From NCBI GenBank assembly GCA_030248225.1, contig JASANE010024760.1, positions 1 to 64,000 of the forward strand: DNA of 64,000 nucleotides. The letters run 5' to 3'. Shown piece by piece: positions 10,881-24,569 of the stretch. The notes beneath the pieces are model-generated. The model searched no databases. It saw nothing but the letters and a program-made list of their open reading frames with translations, and was not told the DNA's origin. The translations under genes were made by a program, and so were the position numbers. Position 1 is the first letter of the stretch; each line of letters begins with the position of its first letter. This DNA comes from Trileptium ribeirensis. Lineage: Eukaryota; Nematoda; Enoplea; Enoplida; Thoracostomopsidae.

Positions 10881-11990
10881 TAAGGTCATATATTGCACGA
10901 CGGATGTGGCATATACAAGATGTATTGATTCATTTAGACTACTAATGGGCAGCGGAGCGAAGCGCATACATTGCACAACAAATGCGTCATCATACAAGAT
11001 GCATTGATTCATTCAGGCTGCGGATTGGCAGCAGCGCGAAGCTCATACATTTCACGACGAACCTGTCATTATACAAGACGCATTGATTTATTCAGACAAC
11101 AAATGGGCAGCGGACCGAAGCTCATTATATTGCACAACGAATGTGTCGTCATACAAGTTGCATAGATTCATTCAGACTACGGATGGGCAGCCGAGCTAAA
11201 CACATATATCGCATAGCGAATATTGCATAATACAAGATGCAGAGATTCATTCAGGCTACTGATGGGCAACGGAGCGAAGCTCATATATTGCACGACGAAT
11301 GTGTCAAGAAACAAGAAGGATTGTTTCATTCAGGTTACTAATGAGCAACGAAGCGAAGCTCGTATATTGCACAACAAATGTGTCATCATACAAGATACAT
11401 TGATTTATTCAGGCTACTGATGGGCAACGGAGGGAAGCTAATTCGTTGCATAACAAATGTTTATAACACAAGATACATTGATTCATTCAGGGTACTGATG
11501 GGCAACGGAGGGAAGCTCATATATTGCATAACAAATGTGTTATAATACAAGATACATAGATTCATTCAGACTACTAATGGGCAACGGAGGGACGCTCATA
11601 TATTGCATAACAAATGTGTCATCATACAATTTGCATAGATTCATTCAGGCTACTGATGGGCAACGGAGCGGCGCTCATATATTGCAGAACGAATGTGTCA
11701 TCATAAAATATGCATTGATTCATTCACGCTACTGATGGGCAACGGAGGGAAGCTCATATATTGCATAACAAATGTGTCATCATATGGGATGCATTGATTC
11801 ATTCAGGATACTGCTTGGCAATGGCGCGAAGTCCATACATTGCACCACGAACTTGTCATCATACAAGATACATTGATTCATTCAAACCACGGATGGGAAG
11901 CGAAGCTAAGCTCATATATTGCACAACAAATGCGTTATCATATAAGATGCATTGATTCATTCAGGATACTAATGGGCAACGGAGGGAAGC
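10881..11990. repeat. ~80-bp minisatellite, about 14 copies (right arm)
   Basis: Mirror of 6,040-7,170 with the same unit order and the same unit-specific variants (for example one unit with CTGCTTGGCAATGG). The copy number is equal in both arms, so there has been no detectable expansion or contraction since the arms formed. Confidence 0.9.
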
Positions 11991-13708
11991 TTTAGAAAAG
12001 AGCTTTCACAAAATATTTAGGAGCAATACGCTGCTTAAATTGGGCTGAATCTCTATCTTTATAGAAAGTTTGACTCTGTTTTCAAAGGCCCAACGATTAC
12101 TGCACCATTATTTTCCTGGAAAATGTCATGTACCCTTAAATAACACGAAAACTATTGCAAAATAGAATATATAGTTATTGTAAACTCTTTTGTCCACAAC
12201 CTGTGCTCTTAAACATTGCGGGATGTCTTAAATTAAAGGTGCTTGATTATTATCCGAGTTTGTGTAACATATTTCTAGGTAGGATAGTTGCATACATTAT
12301 GTCAGCAATACGGCAGAAATAATTGTGTATAAATTATAATACGGCACTTCTTGGGTAGTTTATATATACTCTGACGTACCGCAAATCGTGGCTGAAGTCA
12401 TGTTTTCAACATAAAGACCAAAGACAATATTGCGAATGTATAGTATATCTCGCCATACTAAAATGGTTTCGCTTTTTCATGTTTGGGAACAGAAAAAATG
12501 GGAGCTGTCATTATTTGGAATTTATGGAAAATAGATTTAACTACAGTTGGGCCAGTAACTAAAAAAGTAATGCCGCATCGTTCAGCTGCCATCCAAGGAG
12601 ATATGTGAGTTTATGAAAAGTTGTGTGCATGACATTTTGGTATCAGTCACAAGATAAAGATCAAAAAATATGAGACAATTTTAATGCGAAAAAATTCGAA
12701 TTTGATACGGTATTTTAAATTTCATTATGCAACATGAAATTGAGATGTACTGGCGCGTTTCCATTTCTTCAGTGGTGTTATTAATCATCTTCATATGATT
12801 TAATATTTTATTGCGACTAGATAGTATCACATAATAAAACCGTAATTATATAATATGAAATCCTGTAGACACCGAAAAATGTCAAAAAATTTTAAAATCA
12901 AAATTAGCGCATGAGTGAACTGAGAATTTGTGGTTGAAGATCTGAAGTGTATCTGTAAGTAAAATTTTGCGAGATGAAAACCGTTCCTCCGTGTATGTAA
13001 AATTATATCGATATTCCAACAATCAGCGTTTGTCAATTCTGAAATAATTTGAGGACATAGAGATCATGAAATATAAGTACATAGGGCAACGTCGATACGT
13101 TATTACATTATGAAAATTTATACTAAATATAGGATATATACTTAAATAATAGAAGCCATGGAACCAGAGATTTGTGATTCCTATACTGTTTGTTGGTCGT
13201 TGCCTAATGCATCTAAATCCCAACGATAGAGTTTCATTTACTTAAACATTGATTTACTTTAAATATATATAGTTTCGTTAATTCCATAATTTTCTGCTGA
13301 ATTCTGTATTCAACGGTATTTAAATACTCCAAATTCAGTATCAAGTACATTGAAAGGACATACTGGCACCGCTAAAAAGCAACGTACGTGCAATGGTTAG
13401 CTGAATTTTGGAAATGACTAAGTACCTACTTGAAACAATTTCGCCGTAATATCCACGAATGGGCGTAAAAATGCAGAGCATGCTTTTTCTTTAAATTCCG
13501 GCCATGTTCCTATATTATAAAACCAACTACGACAAAGTCTCAAATTTTGTCGAAAATTGCCTAACTAAATGCTTGATCCGCAAAGTAAAGACTTTTTCGG
13601 AGCTAACGGACCATAACAAGCGACAATTAATACATGTTTAAATCGACGAAGATTTATGCGCATATGTGTCGTATTCAGTAAATGATGTAACATTCGCAGA
13701 GTTGTGGG

Positions 13709-14879
13709 CAGTCACTGCCATTATGGGAATATTTATAAAAAACTGCTACAGAAAATGTGTCACTTTTAGAAAACCTGCTAAAAAACAGTGTCTTTCTGAA
13801 ATTCTACTGCAAAACTGTGCCTGTTTTAGGAAAACTTCTACAGAAGATCTGGCACTTTTAGACACGCTGCTACAGAAACTGTCACTTTAAGAAAACTGCT
13901 ACAAAAAATGTGTCATTTTTAGAAAAGCTGCCGCACAAACTGTCACTTTTACATAAATACATAAATTGAGCTACTTTTATGAAATTGGCACAGCTTGTGT
14001 ACCAATTTTTGAATATATCGCTGCGCATGCTGTAGCCATTTCTAAAAATCTGCCACACAAATTTTGTGTAGCAATAAAATTAGTATCTCGTAACGAGTAG
14101 GAAACGGAGAGAGCGTGCTTTCATCTATAGTTGTCATGCTAATCACATGCAACTGTTTTAGTTTGATGTATATACCACGCTGAAACCTCTGGATTCTCTA
14201 AAGCGTCATAATGTTGCTGTGATAACAGTTAAGAAACACTACCAATATTGCGTGCCACAAAACTTATAATCATACGTGTCTATAGTGGATACCACCCAGG
14301 ATAGAACCTCCGCTTGCCACGGGCGCACGGAAAATTTTTTTAAACTTAGCAAAAATCAAGGAAAATTTAAGAAAATAAGGTGAAAATTTCAAAAATTGGA
14401 GAAACTTAATGAATATCTAAGATTTCAAAAAAATTAACGTTGGATTCTAGATGACCACACCATCGTTTTCGACTTACTGAAAATAGTATATATACACGAA
14501 ATGTTCTGATACTACTATATCATCAAACAACTGGAGACATTAATATCTATTTTCGTTCAGGAATGACAAGTAACAGCGTTGTACAAAATACCATGTCAGC
14601 TTCTGTTTTGGATCTCACGACGAAATCAGATTATGGCAGAAAACTCGACAGTTCAGTCTACGGCGCAATGCTTGTGTCATGACCGAAATTTGGAGTTTAA
14701 CAGATTTTTTGACATCTTTTTAAAATTGACAGAATTTCCGCAGCAGATTTTCTGAAAGGGACGCAGTTTCTATGGCAGTTTTCCTAAAGATGACACAGTT
14801 TCTGCAGCAATTTTCTAAAAGTGATACAGTTTCCGTATCAGTATTTTTTCAAAAAATTTGTCACATTGTGCAGTGACTG
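13709..14879. mobile_element. Foldback-like element (right-arm copy)
   Basis: Mirror copy of 3,131-4,309, with the same CAGTCACTGC termini (13,709-13,718 and 14,870-14,879) and the same opposed arrays of ~37-bp repeats. It was presumably present before the inverted duplication. A lone fragment of the same repeat motif occurs at 23,695-23,730. Confidence 0.6.
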
Positions 14880-16676
14880 TGCAGAAGTCTAAATAAGCGC
14901 CGCATAACATATTGTGTATTTATTATTTCGCAACACTATTAACAATATTAGCATATTCTTATTTATTCTAAAAGCAGTTTACTAAATTGTTGAACCCTTT
15001 AATGCCTGCAGTTGTCGATAACAACCATTTACTTTGCGAGTCGTTGGACTAACTGAATTCGACGTGTACTGCACTACTGTAAAAAAGCCTTAATTATGCC
15101 GGCAACAGCTGCCAAATAGCTTCAGTGATTGGCGCTAGAATTTTTCAGGTTCAACTCCTTTAGACGCCTTACAAATGTTCATCTGTACTCGAAATATATT
15201 TATTTTCGGCTATAAAGGGCTAACACATTTGTGGTTCAATTTTAACAATCTTATTGCAATTGATTATAGGCAACTAAATTGTAGTTATACAACAAATATT
15301 TAGCAGAAATAATACTCAAGGATTACTTAATACTCTAGTAAAACCAGGTACAACAAATTAAAAGGCTGAGATAGTAGGCATGCGGATTGAGGAAATTTCT
15401 GCTCATTAAACTGGGTGATTGGTAAACCTGAATCCTGGGTTTGAAAACGTCACTTGAAATTTTTAATTACAGACAAATATACAACTGCAATACACGAAGC
15501 GTGACAAAGTCGGCGCGGTATAAGAATCAACAAACGATTTGTGTTCTGAAATACAAGTAAAAACTAATCAAACAAATTCATTTGTACGGTATATAAGGAA
15601 GTATGCTGCCTAAGAACACGGTTACTGCGAAAATTTTGAGCTAAATCGTTCCATCGGACACAATATCGGTGTTAACAACAAAATTTGCACATTTATATTT
15701 TGAAGATTTTGACCCCTTCGTTTGTAAATTCGAAAGTGTTTATTGCAATGATATCGCAGATATAGATATAATAACATGTCACATCATGGACTTGTGGAAG
15801 TTTTAGCCAAACCAGCATGCTCAGTTCCCAGTTATAAATAAAATGACAGCCAAATTAAGTTATGATTTGATAAGAAACTCTGGATTATTGTACCCTACCC
15901 CCACCAGAATACGGATATATGCGTTCTATTCTTCACCTATGTGCGCGAATTGTTAATAGCATTCCCTGGAAAATGCTAGTTATATTCATGAATCAATTTT
16001 CAAGTAATAAGTGTTGGAATAAAATCCTGCCAGTCAGGTTTTTGAGTATGTCTTATGTACATTTGCGACGATAACAATTGACGAAAAATTAAAATATGAA
16101 AATAATGTTTGCCGATATCATAGAGGTCATGTGGACCATCCGTGATTAGTCGACAAGACATTATATTGTTGATCGAAAATCAATGATTGTATTGAAGGTA
16201 AACCCAAAGTAAAATTATTTTTACAACTGCCGTTAGGCAATCGGTGCTTTAAATTAGAGAAAATATGCAATTTTTGTTTTAAATCCATTGCTTTATAAAA
16301 AAGAAGGATAACCCTTTATGCCTTCTTACCGCAAAAGTATTATCGCCCTAACTCTTATTCCTGCTAATTTAGGCAATGTAAGTTGGCTCTGCGCCGTCGA
16401 CGGTCCATTCATGTTTTTATTCGTTTTTGAATTATATTTTGGCGATTGATACATTGGAAAATTTTATTACCAGCTATGTATTAAGTTGTCAGATTCCGCT
16501 TTTTGTTTTTGTCATTCATTTATCTCTGGCTAGTTTTTCAAATACCATTACAGTCCAACTATTGCCGTAGTTGAAAATTCTCCAACCAGTAGCAAGTATA
16601 ATATTTATTAGAGTCATATATATCATTTAATAGAAAAGATAAAATCAGAGGCACCAAAACTAAGATACTGTTAGAT

Positions 16677-16997
16677 ATGTCATCATTAACTTTGATTTTC
16701 GCACAAATCATCATTTTTATACACGTCTTGTTTACATATTTTGGGTCTTGTGAATGGTCAACGGACATCTTTTCGTTTAAAAAGAAAGATGCCTCCGTAG
16801 GTATTTCGAAAGCATCCCATAAATCATGCTTAAAATTAAAACTGGAAGTAGATCAATCAATGAGCTTCACACGTCACATTTGCACTACATATCTGGCAAA
16901 TCGTTTTTGTGATGATCTTGTCAAGCAGCTATCATGTAAAGCTTCAAAAGCATATTACATACATAAGTGTTTCATGAGCGAAGACAATAAATCTTAA
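16677..16997 (+). CDS. Candidate small secreted Cys-containing protein (106 aa)
   Basis: An ATG-to-TAA frame of 106 codons. Residues 1-24 are strongly hydrophobic (SLTLIFAQIIIFIHVLF core), ending near GSC, as in a signal peptide or membrane anchor. The rest is polar and Lys/Ser-rich with six further Cys, and ends in an acidic tail (SEDNKS). I recognise no family. The mirror copy in the left arm keeps the first ~88 residues and is then frameshifted by one base. Length in AT-rich DNA and the sensible N-terminus favour a real gene or exon; no splice evidence was needed. Two other open frames lie on the same strand just upstream in mirror coordinates, so this could be the last exon of a longer gene. 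It may also be fortuitous. Confidence 0.4.
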   Translation: MSSLTLIFAQIIIFIHVLFTYFGSCEWSTDIFSFKKKDASVGISKASHKSCLKLKLEVDQSMSFTRHICTTYLANRFCDDLVKQLSCKASKAYYIHKCFMSEDNKS

Positions 16998-18009
16998 TGT
17001 AAATAGTAGCGTTACGGATGCTGGTAACCTTAATAAATTAACCTTTCACAGGCGCGATTATACTGAATTATTTGATTCGTATTCCATGCGGTCTAACAAA
17101 TAAGCATCACGAGCATGTACTTTGTAGTCGAATGACTTCTCGTTGGTGAACTTATTACTACGGTCGCTTGAGTATAACAGCCAGTGGTGTAGCAAGAGGA
17201 ACGGACCGGCACAGGGCTCCAGTTTTCGGCAAAAAAGTCGCTATGAGGAAGCCTCACCAATATTTTTGGCAGCGGCATTGACCATCCTCCTGCACCCCTG
17301 ATAATAATTGGAATTTGTGACATCAATTAAATAAAGCGGTTCAATCATGTTTATTGCTGTGTTAATCGACCGATAGTCTATATTTTGATTAATAAAATAC
17401 ATTATACTACGAAGTATCGTAGACATGGTACAACTTCTACATATATTCTTATAGAATATAGTTTACGCACAATTTTTGTTGGAATTTTATTGAAAACTTT
17501 AGTAACGGACAGCGTACTGCTCGTTTCAATTTTCTTGCTATAGAATACTCGCGTAAGAGCTAAGGGATATTAATTACTATGCGTAGTTATTATTAAAAAT
17601 AACCGTATTTTCGAATAACCTTGAGACAGTATAACTCATGCCGAGTAGTTCACGCTGATAAAAGTTAGATTGATTTTCGAAAATATCGACAAAATTGGCA
17701 CTGAAAGGCAAATTTTCGTAATTTAAGTTGCTGTGCCAAAAAAGTTTCATCTTGCATGGCAAATAATAAAGCCAAATTCTTGAAATTTTGGCCAATTTTA
17801 GTCAGATATGTTGCAAGTTTGGCCGTTACTTTGACTGTGATTATGGTATCACGTTCGCAAGGTCTTCCTTTGATATTTTTCAAATAATATTGGGAATTTT
17901 CTGTGGCTTTCGAACGTTTGCGTTAGGAGTTGCAGACTGTAAATGTACAGAAAGTGTGCATGGAGCGAACATCAAGCGAGCAGCGGTCATTTCTAGTGCG
18001 TACTGTGAA

Positions 18010-21000
18010 TATTAATATCGTCAATGCATAATTAATTAATCGCTTAACGCAATCAATCTTTGTATCCAGGCCGAATCAGTAGAAAAATTCTTCCCTTCAC
18101 TTTTAATAAAAGTTTGACATAAAGTGTAGAGGGTTGATGAGTTTATAAAGTTTTAATCTTCTAAAACTTTTATCTACAGATTATTCGACGGATACCTATG
18201 TTCCCTAGGTTTCCAAAAATGAAAATATAGACACCGCGACTAGAGATATCAAAGCTTTCAGAATTCTGGAAAAATTTGGATTTCTACATTGTTGAAATAC
18301 GTACGATTTGCAAAATGAGCCAACATCTGGTTCCCTTCAAAAAATTCGGAGTTTTTTAAAATCCTTTGGCTACCGCGGCGTACAATAACTTAAAACTATT
18401 CAAAGTATTGAAATAAAAAAAACATAGTGAATGAAAATGGCTCAAAAATTAAACTAAACAAGTGTTTATTGCAATTATTTAACTGCAATAGAATAAATAT
18501 GTTTTAGCTATGTCATTTTGTTTGTGATTTGCTTTCTATACGTTATGCATGATTTTGCTGCATCAGTGCTTACCATATAGTATAAAATAACGTTTGCAAA
18601 AATACAAGTCGATAGTCTCATAACTTGCATAAAAGGTAACTTGCCAGTTTTTGTACGGAAACGTATAAAGCCAACCGCCTTATAATATGCTGAAATTACG
18701 ACAACCTATGTTAACTATGTATAAGATAACATATATAACTGTGAAATGATTGTATAGATTATCATAAATGTAAAAAACCGTAGACACTAAAATTTTGCAT
18801 TCGACTATGTTTGACAGTAACATTTTAGTGACCTATAATAATAGTACATATTTAATAGTTGGAGAAATATAATTAAATAAAAACTCAATTTGTACTTTTT
18901 CAATTTCCCTTTCAGACGGAAAAGAAACGGTTTTTGGAAAACTAAGTTGTTACCAGTGAGAGTAAATGAATGCCACGCGTTTGTTCTAATCAAACACTGT
19001 TAATTGTCAAACTGTGATTTACTCATTTGCATTATTTGTGTCTTACTTTGGTCGAGTATACCAGCAATCTCACTAAGACATCATATTAGAATTTTATAAT
19101 GTATATGCGAAAATTTTTAAGTTGCCACTTATGATTGGTTATGAAATTAGCAAATTACTCCAAGGTGAGTTGGACTGTACGGACAAATTTCGGGAATATT
19201 AATCCATCTCCTTTAACATAGCATATATATAATAGAAATCTTCGCTACAACTGTGTCACAAGTCATTTGTAGCACGGCTTATGCATTCAAACACGTATAT
19301 GCACAGTTGTACAGTTTACATGTTAAGACTTGTGTTATCGCACTCTTTTGAACTAGTCAAAACCGTTCACACAAATCTTTGAATTCATGACAAGCCACGC
19401 TACAACTATCACTTATAAACAAAGAAACAAATAAGTAGATATTGCAGACATACGGCTATAGAGCCTTTATTTTTGCTACACATCTTATCTGTAGGCTTTA
19501 AATTTGTATCCACTTGGAAGCAATTCACGAGTAGCGAAGCCTTGTGGATTAAAATATCGGCAAATCGAGTGAATAACGGGTTTTATTATAGAAACATGAG
19601 AGTGGACAGATACTACAATTCGTGTGTATAAGAATAATTATATGTACTTGTAGTGGTTACATCTAATTACGCGCTCATGTCTGTAATTATTGCTAAATAT
19701 TGGAAAAAGCTACTCTCTGTATTGGCTTTCCATTGCATTATGTGACTGTGTGATGTGAAGCATAGGTTTAATGAAGGTAGATTAACGCAGATAAAGCCAA
19801 AACTAGATATTGCTACAATGAGACAATTTCTGAAATCTTAATATAACAATAACAATTACAGCGTAACAATAAAATTACTGAAAAAATTTTGGCCATGACC
19901 AAGGAACTTCGTTGTTTCTTTAACAGAGCAAATCACAAATCTGTTTAGCATAAATATGTCTTCTCAATTCTAAGTGCTTGCATCGATCATATATGCCTAT
20001 TTCGCTTGATAATTTCGACTGCAAATCCTTATAGCGCCATTCATACACGCAGCTAATCTGCGCAAAATAATAACAGAATTTGAAACGCATAGTCTGTGAC
20101 CAACGGAGCGCAGTATTGTACTCTATAAATTGTGCCATAAAATTGCAGTAGCTCACACAACAATGTTTGCAAGTGCCGTTTCGCATTGTGTTCTGATTTT
20201 ACTCAAGTATGAGATAGTTTTGAACTACAAAGTTTTAGTTTGCCATGACAGCTTCGCCACTTAAGCACAACTTGTCAATAATGTCTAGTATGTACAACTC
20301 AGACTATGAAGTAAAATGTAACAGTACGTTCTGATCTAAGACAAATACAGTATACGGTGGCATCTATTGCTAAACTTTACTAAAGTATTCATGAACGTAC
20401 GAATCATGAATTTTCTATATGCATTATTATCACGCCACGTGTTTGGCTGTAGTGTCTTGTCTGCATTCAAACTAAACTTTAAGTTAGCAAAAATAAAGAC
20501 TACGAGTATAATAAAACAGTAATAGTCGTGTTTACCAAAAGATCTCTAAAAATTCTTGTTTGGTAATATAATCATTTAAATAATATCCATTACACAATTA
20601 TATAAATAACGACGCGTGCTGGTCTAAATCTTCAATATATATTGTGTGAAATTCGACAAGATGACACAGTTATTATTAGTCACTATTATATATAGTTATT
20701 CACTCGAAAAAATTATGTTTCAGCGGTGATAAACCAGTGTGCATGAAATTTTCAGCGATGTTTATCAAAATGAAATATATTTTCATCTCTTTACAATTCA
20801 TCATTATTAAAAATCGAATTAATTCTTTCGAAATTCATTGATATTAATTTGCTGTGTGTATCTTCAGAGGAGAACAGAAGAAATTTTAGTGCCCGCACAC
20901 TCGCAAGGTAACCGGATTATAGAGGTGTAAATATTTTCTATTTTGGCAATTGTATTATGATCCGTTTTGCCGAAATACGGGGCTACTTTGGTAATGTTTC

Positions 21001-23690
21001 CTGCAATTGTATTTGATTAATTTTTAGTTTTAGAGAAGCACATGGTGCAAAGACTTCATGTATTTGTATGCAATAAAAACGAAACTGACAGTGCAGCGAT
21101 ACCTGGGCTAAGCTTAAGCGTGATTTTTTCTCTCGAGAGAAAGCTATAAGTTGCAGAAAGTCATAGCGATCTTAATAAATCTGTAGATTTCACGCAGAAA
21201 TAACTCCCATTGGAGCGTTAAAAGTTTCTGGTTATAATAACACTACTGAGTAGCAACCGCCTCAAGCGGCTCCATGTTATGCTAGTTATCACACCTGCTG
21301 CGCATGCGCAATACCCAGTGGATTCCCGGCTGACCCGCAAGTTAGCTTGAGCGGTATTTAACTAAAGTAATATAACGTATCATATGTAACACCAAACGTT
21401 CGCTCTTGCATGAGAATCGTTGGTTTAACTGCAGTCGGTGTGATTGTGTATCTTACAAATCTTTTAATATGCCTCACGTTTGATTTTATGTTCTGAAAGC
21501 TCAAAAGTTTTTTGCTGTGTTGCAAATGTCACTTTTTAAAAGATACGGTATTGGTTGCACATATAAGTAAGCTTCACTACAGTTGGCGTACGCTTTTTAA
21601 GCGTTCAATTGTTCTGATGTGACAATAAAATTGCCATGCAAAAATTCTGTTCAGCAAAGTATACCATTTTCTATTGCTGATACGAATTAGTATACTAAAC
21701 AGGCAGCTGCATGGTGTGCACCGCTTAACACCAGCTAATTATCTCTAATTACAGTTTCTCTGAAAGTTAGGCGTCTTGTGTTCAAACAAAGCATAATATA
21801 CCACTTCGAACGCTTGTGGCTGATTTATCGGACGATTAGCGTTCAGCCATCTTAGCTAACACTTGAACACAAGCGGACGATCACCTCTGACGCTTTTAGG
21901 TTAAATAAATTAGCCTATGAATAGTGAACCCCTACGGATATTGCTTCAAACGTCGTACGTTTAGCCCAGTTTATGGCACACGGGAGGCTGAACACCAGAC
22001 GCTCAGCGCAGGCAGCTCAGATTATCGAACTCTCCCCGCGCACGTTACAGCCTTCCGTTTCCAAAAATGTTACTCCAAGGATTAAGCAATTAAATATTGT
22101 AAAGTACAGTTCGATAAATGGTGAAAAAATGTCAAAAGGAAAAGCTGCTACCTCAAGCTATGGCTTTAAAAAATTACTATGGAATAACACTAGCATACAA
22201 CGAGAAATTTGAATATCGATTCTCTTTAGAGAAACGTGTCGCACCAGTTTATTTTAGAGATTTTTTAAAATGTCAAATTAACAAGGACGTAACTGCTTGA
22301 CACATGTGGCCGAGGTGCACTGTGAAATTCGGTTTATTCACCTAAAAATATACTGAGCACTTTATGGTACAGTTTTGGATATTGCCTGTGGTATACTGAA
22401 ACACCGCACACCATGCGTTTCTGGGCGCGAGCAAAAATATATAGATCATATACTCAAGATTGCCGTGCATGGACAGGTTATGCACTAAATTGCTTGTCAA
22501 TCACATATTATTATTCCATAATGGTGCGTTTAGTTGCTTGCTTTCTGACCCTTTAGAACTTCAAAAATTTCATTGTGTCCATAGCATAGGATTAAGAGTT
22601 TCTCAGTTAGCGGGGCCGATTGACTTATAAAATCTTGCTTTATGCATAAATAAGGATTGTATAATTTTTTATTAATATATACAATATGATATCGAACATA
22701 TATTTGCTATGCCCGAATAAGGCATGTAGTGTTAAGATAACCATGAAGTCCGATAGTTTATTTACAAGATCATGACTTTATATAGTATATAATACTAATT
22801 TGTATATTACATCAGATAAAGTTAGCATATTTGCATATTGCATCAGATAACTGTTCATTTTGTCTGTAACCGCGTTGAGAACAGTCGGTCCTATAGGCGT
22901 AATGCATTATTCTTGAAGACGGTCACTGAATTTACAAATTCCGTCAATATTCCACTGTTTCCAAAGTATTATAGTTACAACTGTTTTACAAACATCTTTA
23001 ATTATAGTCTTTTAGGATTCAACAGAACATTGCATAAAGTGTTAATTTGTACTCACGTCACGCTTTACAATTTATAAAAATTTGAAGTGAAAGTATTGGA
23101 TGAAATAACATTGTATTTATAAATTATTATTGCTACATGAAATTATCGTTTCAGCACCTGCCACTTTTATTTTAGCTTGGAAATGTTGTTGACCATTACC
23201 TATTTTTGCTGTAAATTTAGCTATAACATTAGGTTTGTGTTTTATGATTTTATTGGTACAATGTTGTTCAAGTAATCTGATATAAGACTTTCAGACAATG
23301 TACTGCATGTTTCATACAATATTATAGATACAGCCCCTTTACATGTGACAACATACGTTCTTAGGTATATATTACTACACATAATGATGCAGTTAATAAT
23401 TAAAAAGTGAAGAAAGAAAAGTTAAGGAATGACATGTTGTTAATATTATACAGTTTTGTTTGTTTACAGATAGGTTCACTTTAGGTAACATTCTCTAAGG
23501 TCCGATTTGAACTCTATGGTCTCTAATAGAACACTTTTCCATAGGTTTTTAGTTGGATCAAGTAATTTTAATACATATTTTCAACTATTTCATATTCTAT
23601 AAAATTTATTGCATCTTTAAATATTGACAACAATTAAAAATGCATTCTTGTGTGTGCCATTGAGCAAGCCAGCGGCATAAATAGCGTTTG
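18010..23690. other. AT-rich, mostly featureless stretch
   Basis: Beyond the right arm the DNA is AT-rich with no recognised gene. Weak items: an 88-codon minus-strand frame at 19,920-20,186 with eight Cys but no known domain; two short, slightly more GC-rich frames at 21,973-22,300; a possible ~100-bp mini-element at about 21,256-21,357 bounded by ACCGCCTCAAGC and a complementary GCTTGAGCGGT; and an inverted pair of TTGTGTTCAA-like motifs at 21,775-21,880. None is strong enough for its own call. They could be introns or intergenic DNA. Confidence 0.5.
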
Positions 23691-23694
23691 TGTC

Positions 23695-23730
23695 GCTTTT
23701 AGAAAACCTGCTACAGAAACTGTTTTAGTA
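23695..23730. repeat. Solo fragment of the ~37-bp subterminal repeat
   Basis: One unit of the motif seen in the foldback-like elements (TTTTAGAAAACCTGCTACAG, then AAACTG) lies alone here, outside the palindrome. This shows that the family is dispersed and not restricted to the palindromic arms. Confidence 0.5.
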
Positions 23731-24104
23731 TCTTGCAGGCAGATACCAATTTGATTAAACTGAAAGATTGGGCTTGTTTTAAGTGTTTTGTGTCGCTGTC
23801 ATTTCTCTTTTATTTTATTTTTGTGTCGCCTGTTAAGTCGGCGCGACGGTTATCCAGGCTGATCAAGGCATTGTTCTATGTAATTTTAAGCAGACAATTT
23901 TATACTATAAGTCAGCTCAATTTTACCTATTACCAGACAGCTTGAATTCCCAAGGACTCAGAAAATACGCCGAGTACATTCTAGTGATAAAATATTTGGT
24001 CACGGACCGTCACAGAGCTGATTACAACTAGGCGGGCCGAATTCTTGAAAGCGCAAGCAAGCCGGCCTCGACTTTTGAAGGACCGGGCCAAAAACTTATG
24101 TCTG

Positions 24105-24349
24105 TTCTAATTTTTGATACAGAACGGAAGCTCTAGTTTCTTTTTATTGATAAACATTTAGTCTGGTTGTGTGCCACAAACGAATATAAAGTGTATTCCT
24201 GGTCTGTTACATTGAATATCTCGCTATTCTAATTTTTTATACAGAACGGAAGCTCCGGTTTCTTTTTATTGATAAACATTTAGTCAGGTTGTGTGCCACA
24301 AACGAATATAAAATGTATTCCTGGTCTGTTACATTGAATATCTCGCTAT
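24105..24349. repeat. Tandem duplication, 122-bp unit x 2
   Basis: The block starting at 24,105 (TTCTAATTTTT) recurs at 24,227 with only a few substitutions (for example CTCTAG versus CTCCGG in the same place). Both end in GAATATCTCGCTAT. It is a recent simple duplication with no coding content. Confidence 0.9.
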
Positions 24350-24569
24350 AAACAACTTAGGTTTGGCCTATAAAAATTCTCAAAATTTAAATAGCATAAT
24401 ATATAAGTGTACCAGGATCGTTCCGGCCCGTTACGCGTATTTTCCATAATTTCGGGGTCAAAATTGCTCAGGAACACCAAGGAACTCATTTGGGGGGATA
24501 GGAAGGACGATGTTTAGTGCCGTGGGCCAGTGGCAACTTCATTTTACGTATCTTTGTCTTGCTTAGTAA

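Larger units (their letters stand above)
9521..18009 (-). repeat. Right arm of the giant inverted repeat
   Basis: Reverse complement of 1-8,529. Pairing is lost abruptly at 9,520 (G against the expected T) on the inside and runs to the window edge on the outside. The order is mirrored: FReD-like exon copy (plus), intact FReD signal-peptide exon (minus), minisatellite, foldback-like element, short open frames. Some reading frames are open only in this arm (16,677-16,997 and 10,421-10,574) and others only in the left arm, so the arms have accumulated separate small changes or separate sequencing errors. Confidence 0.97.

Noticed and set aside
1..18009. Simple fold-back (missed adapter) sequencing artefact
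   Set aside because: Such reads meet without a unique centre; here 991 bp of unpaired DNA with an exon lie between the arms. Other assembly errors remain possible.
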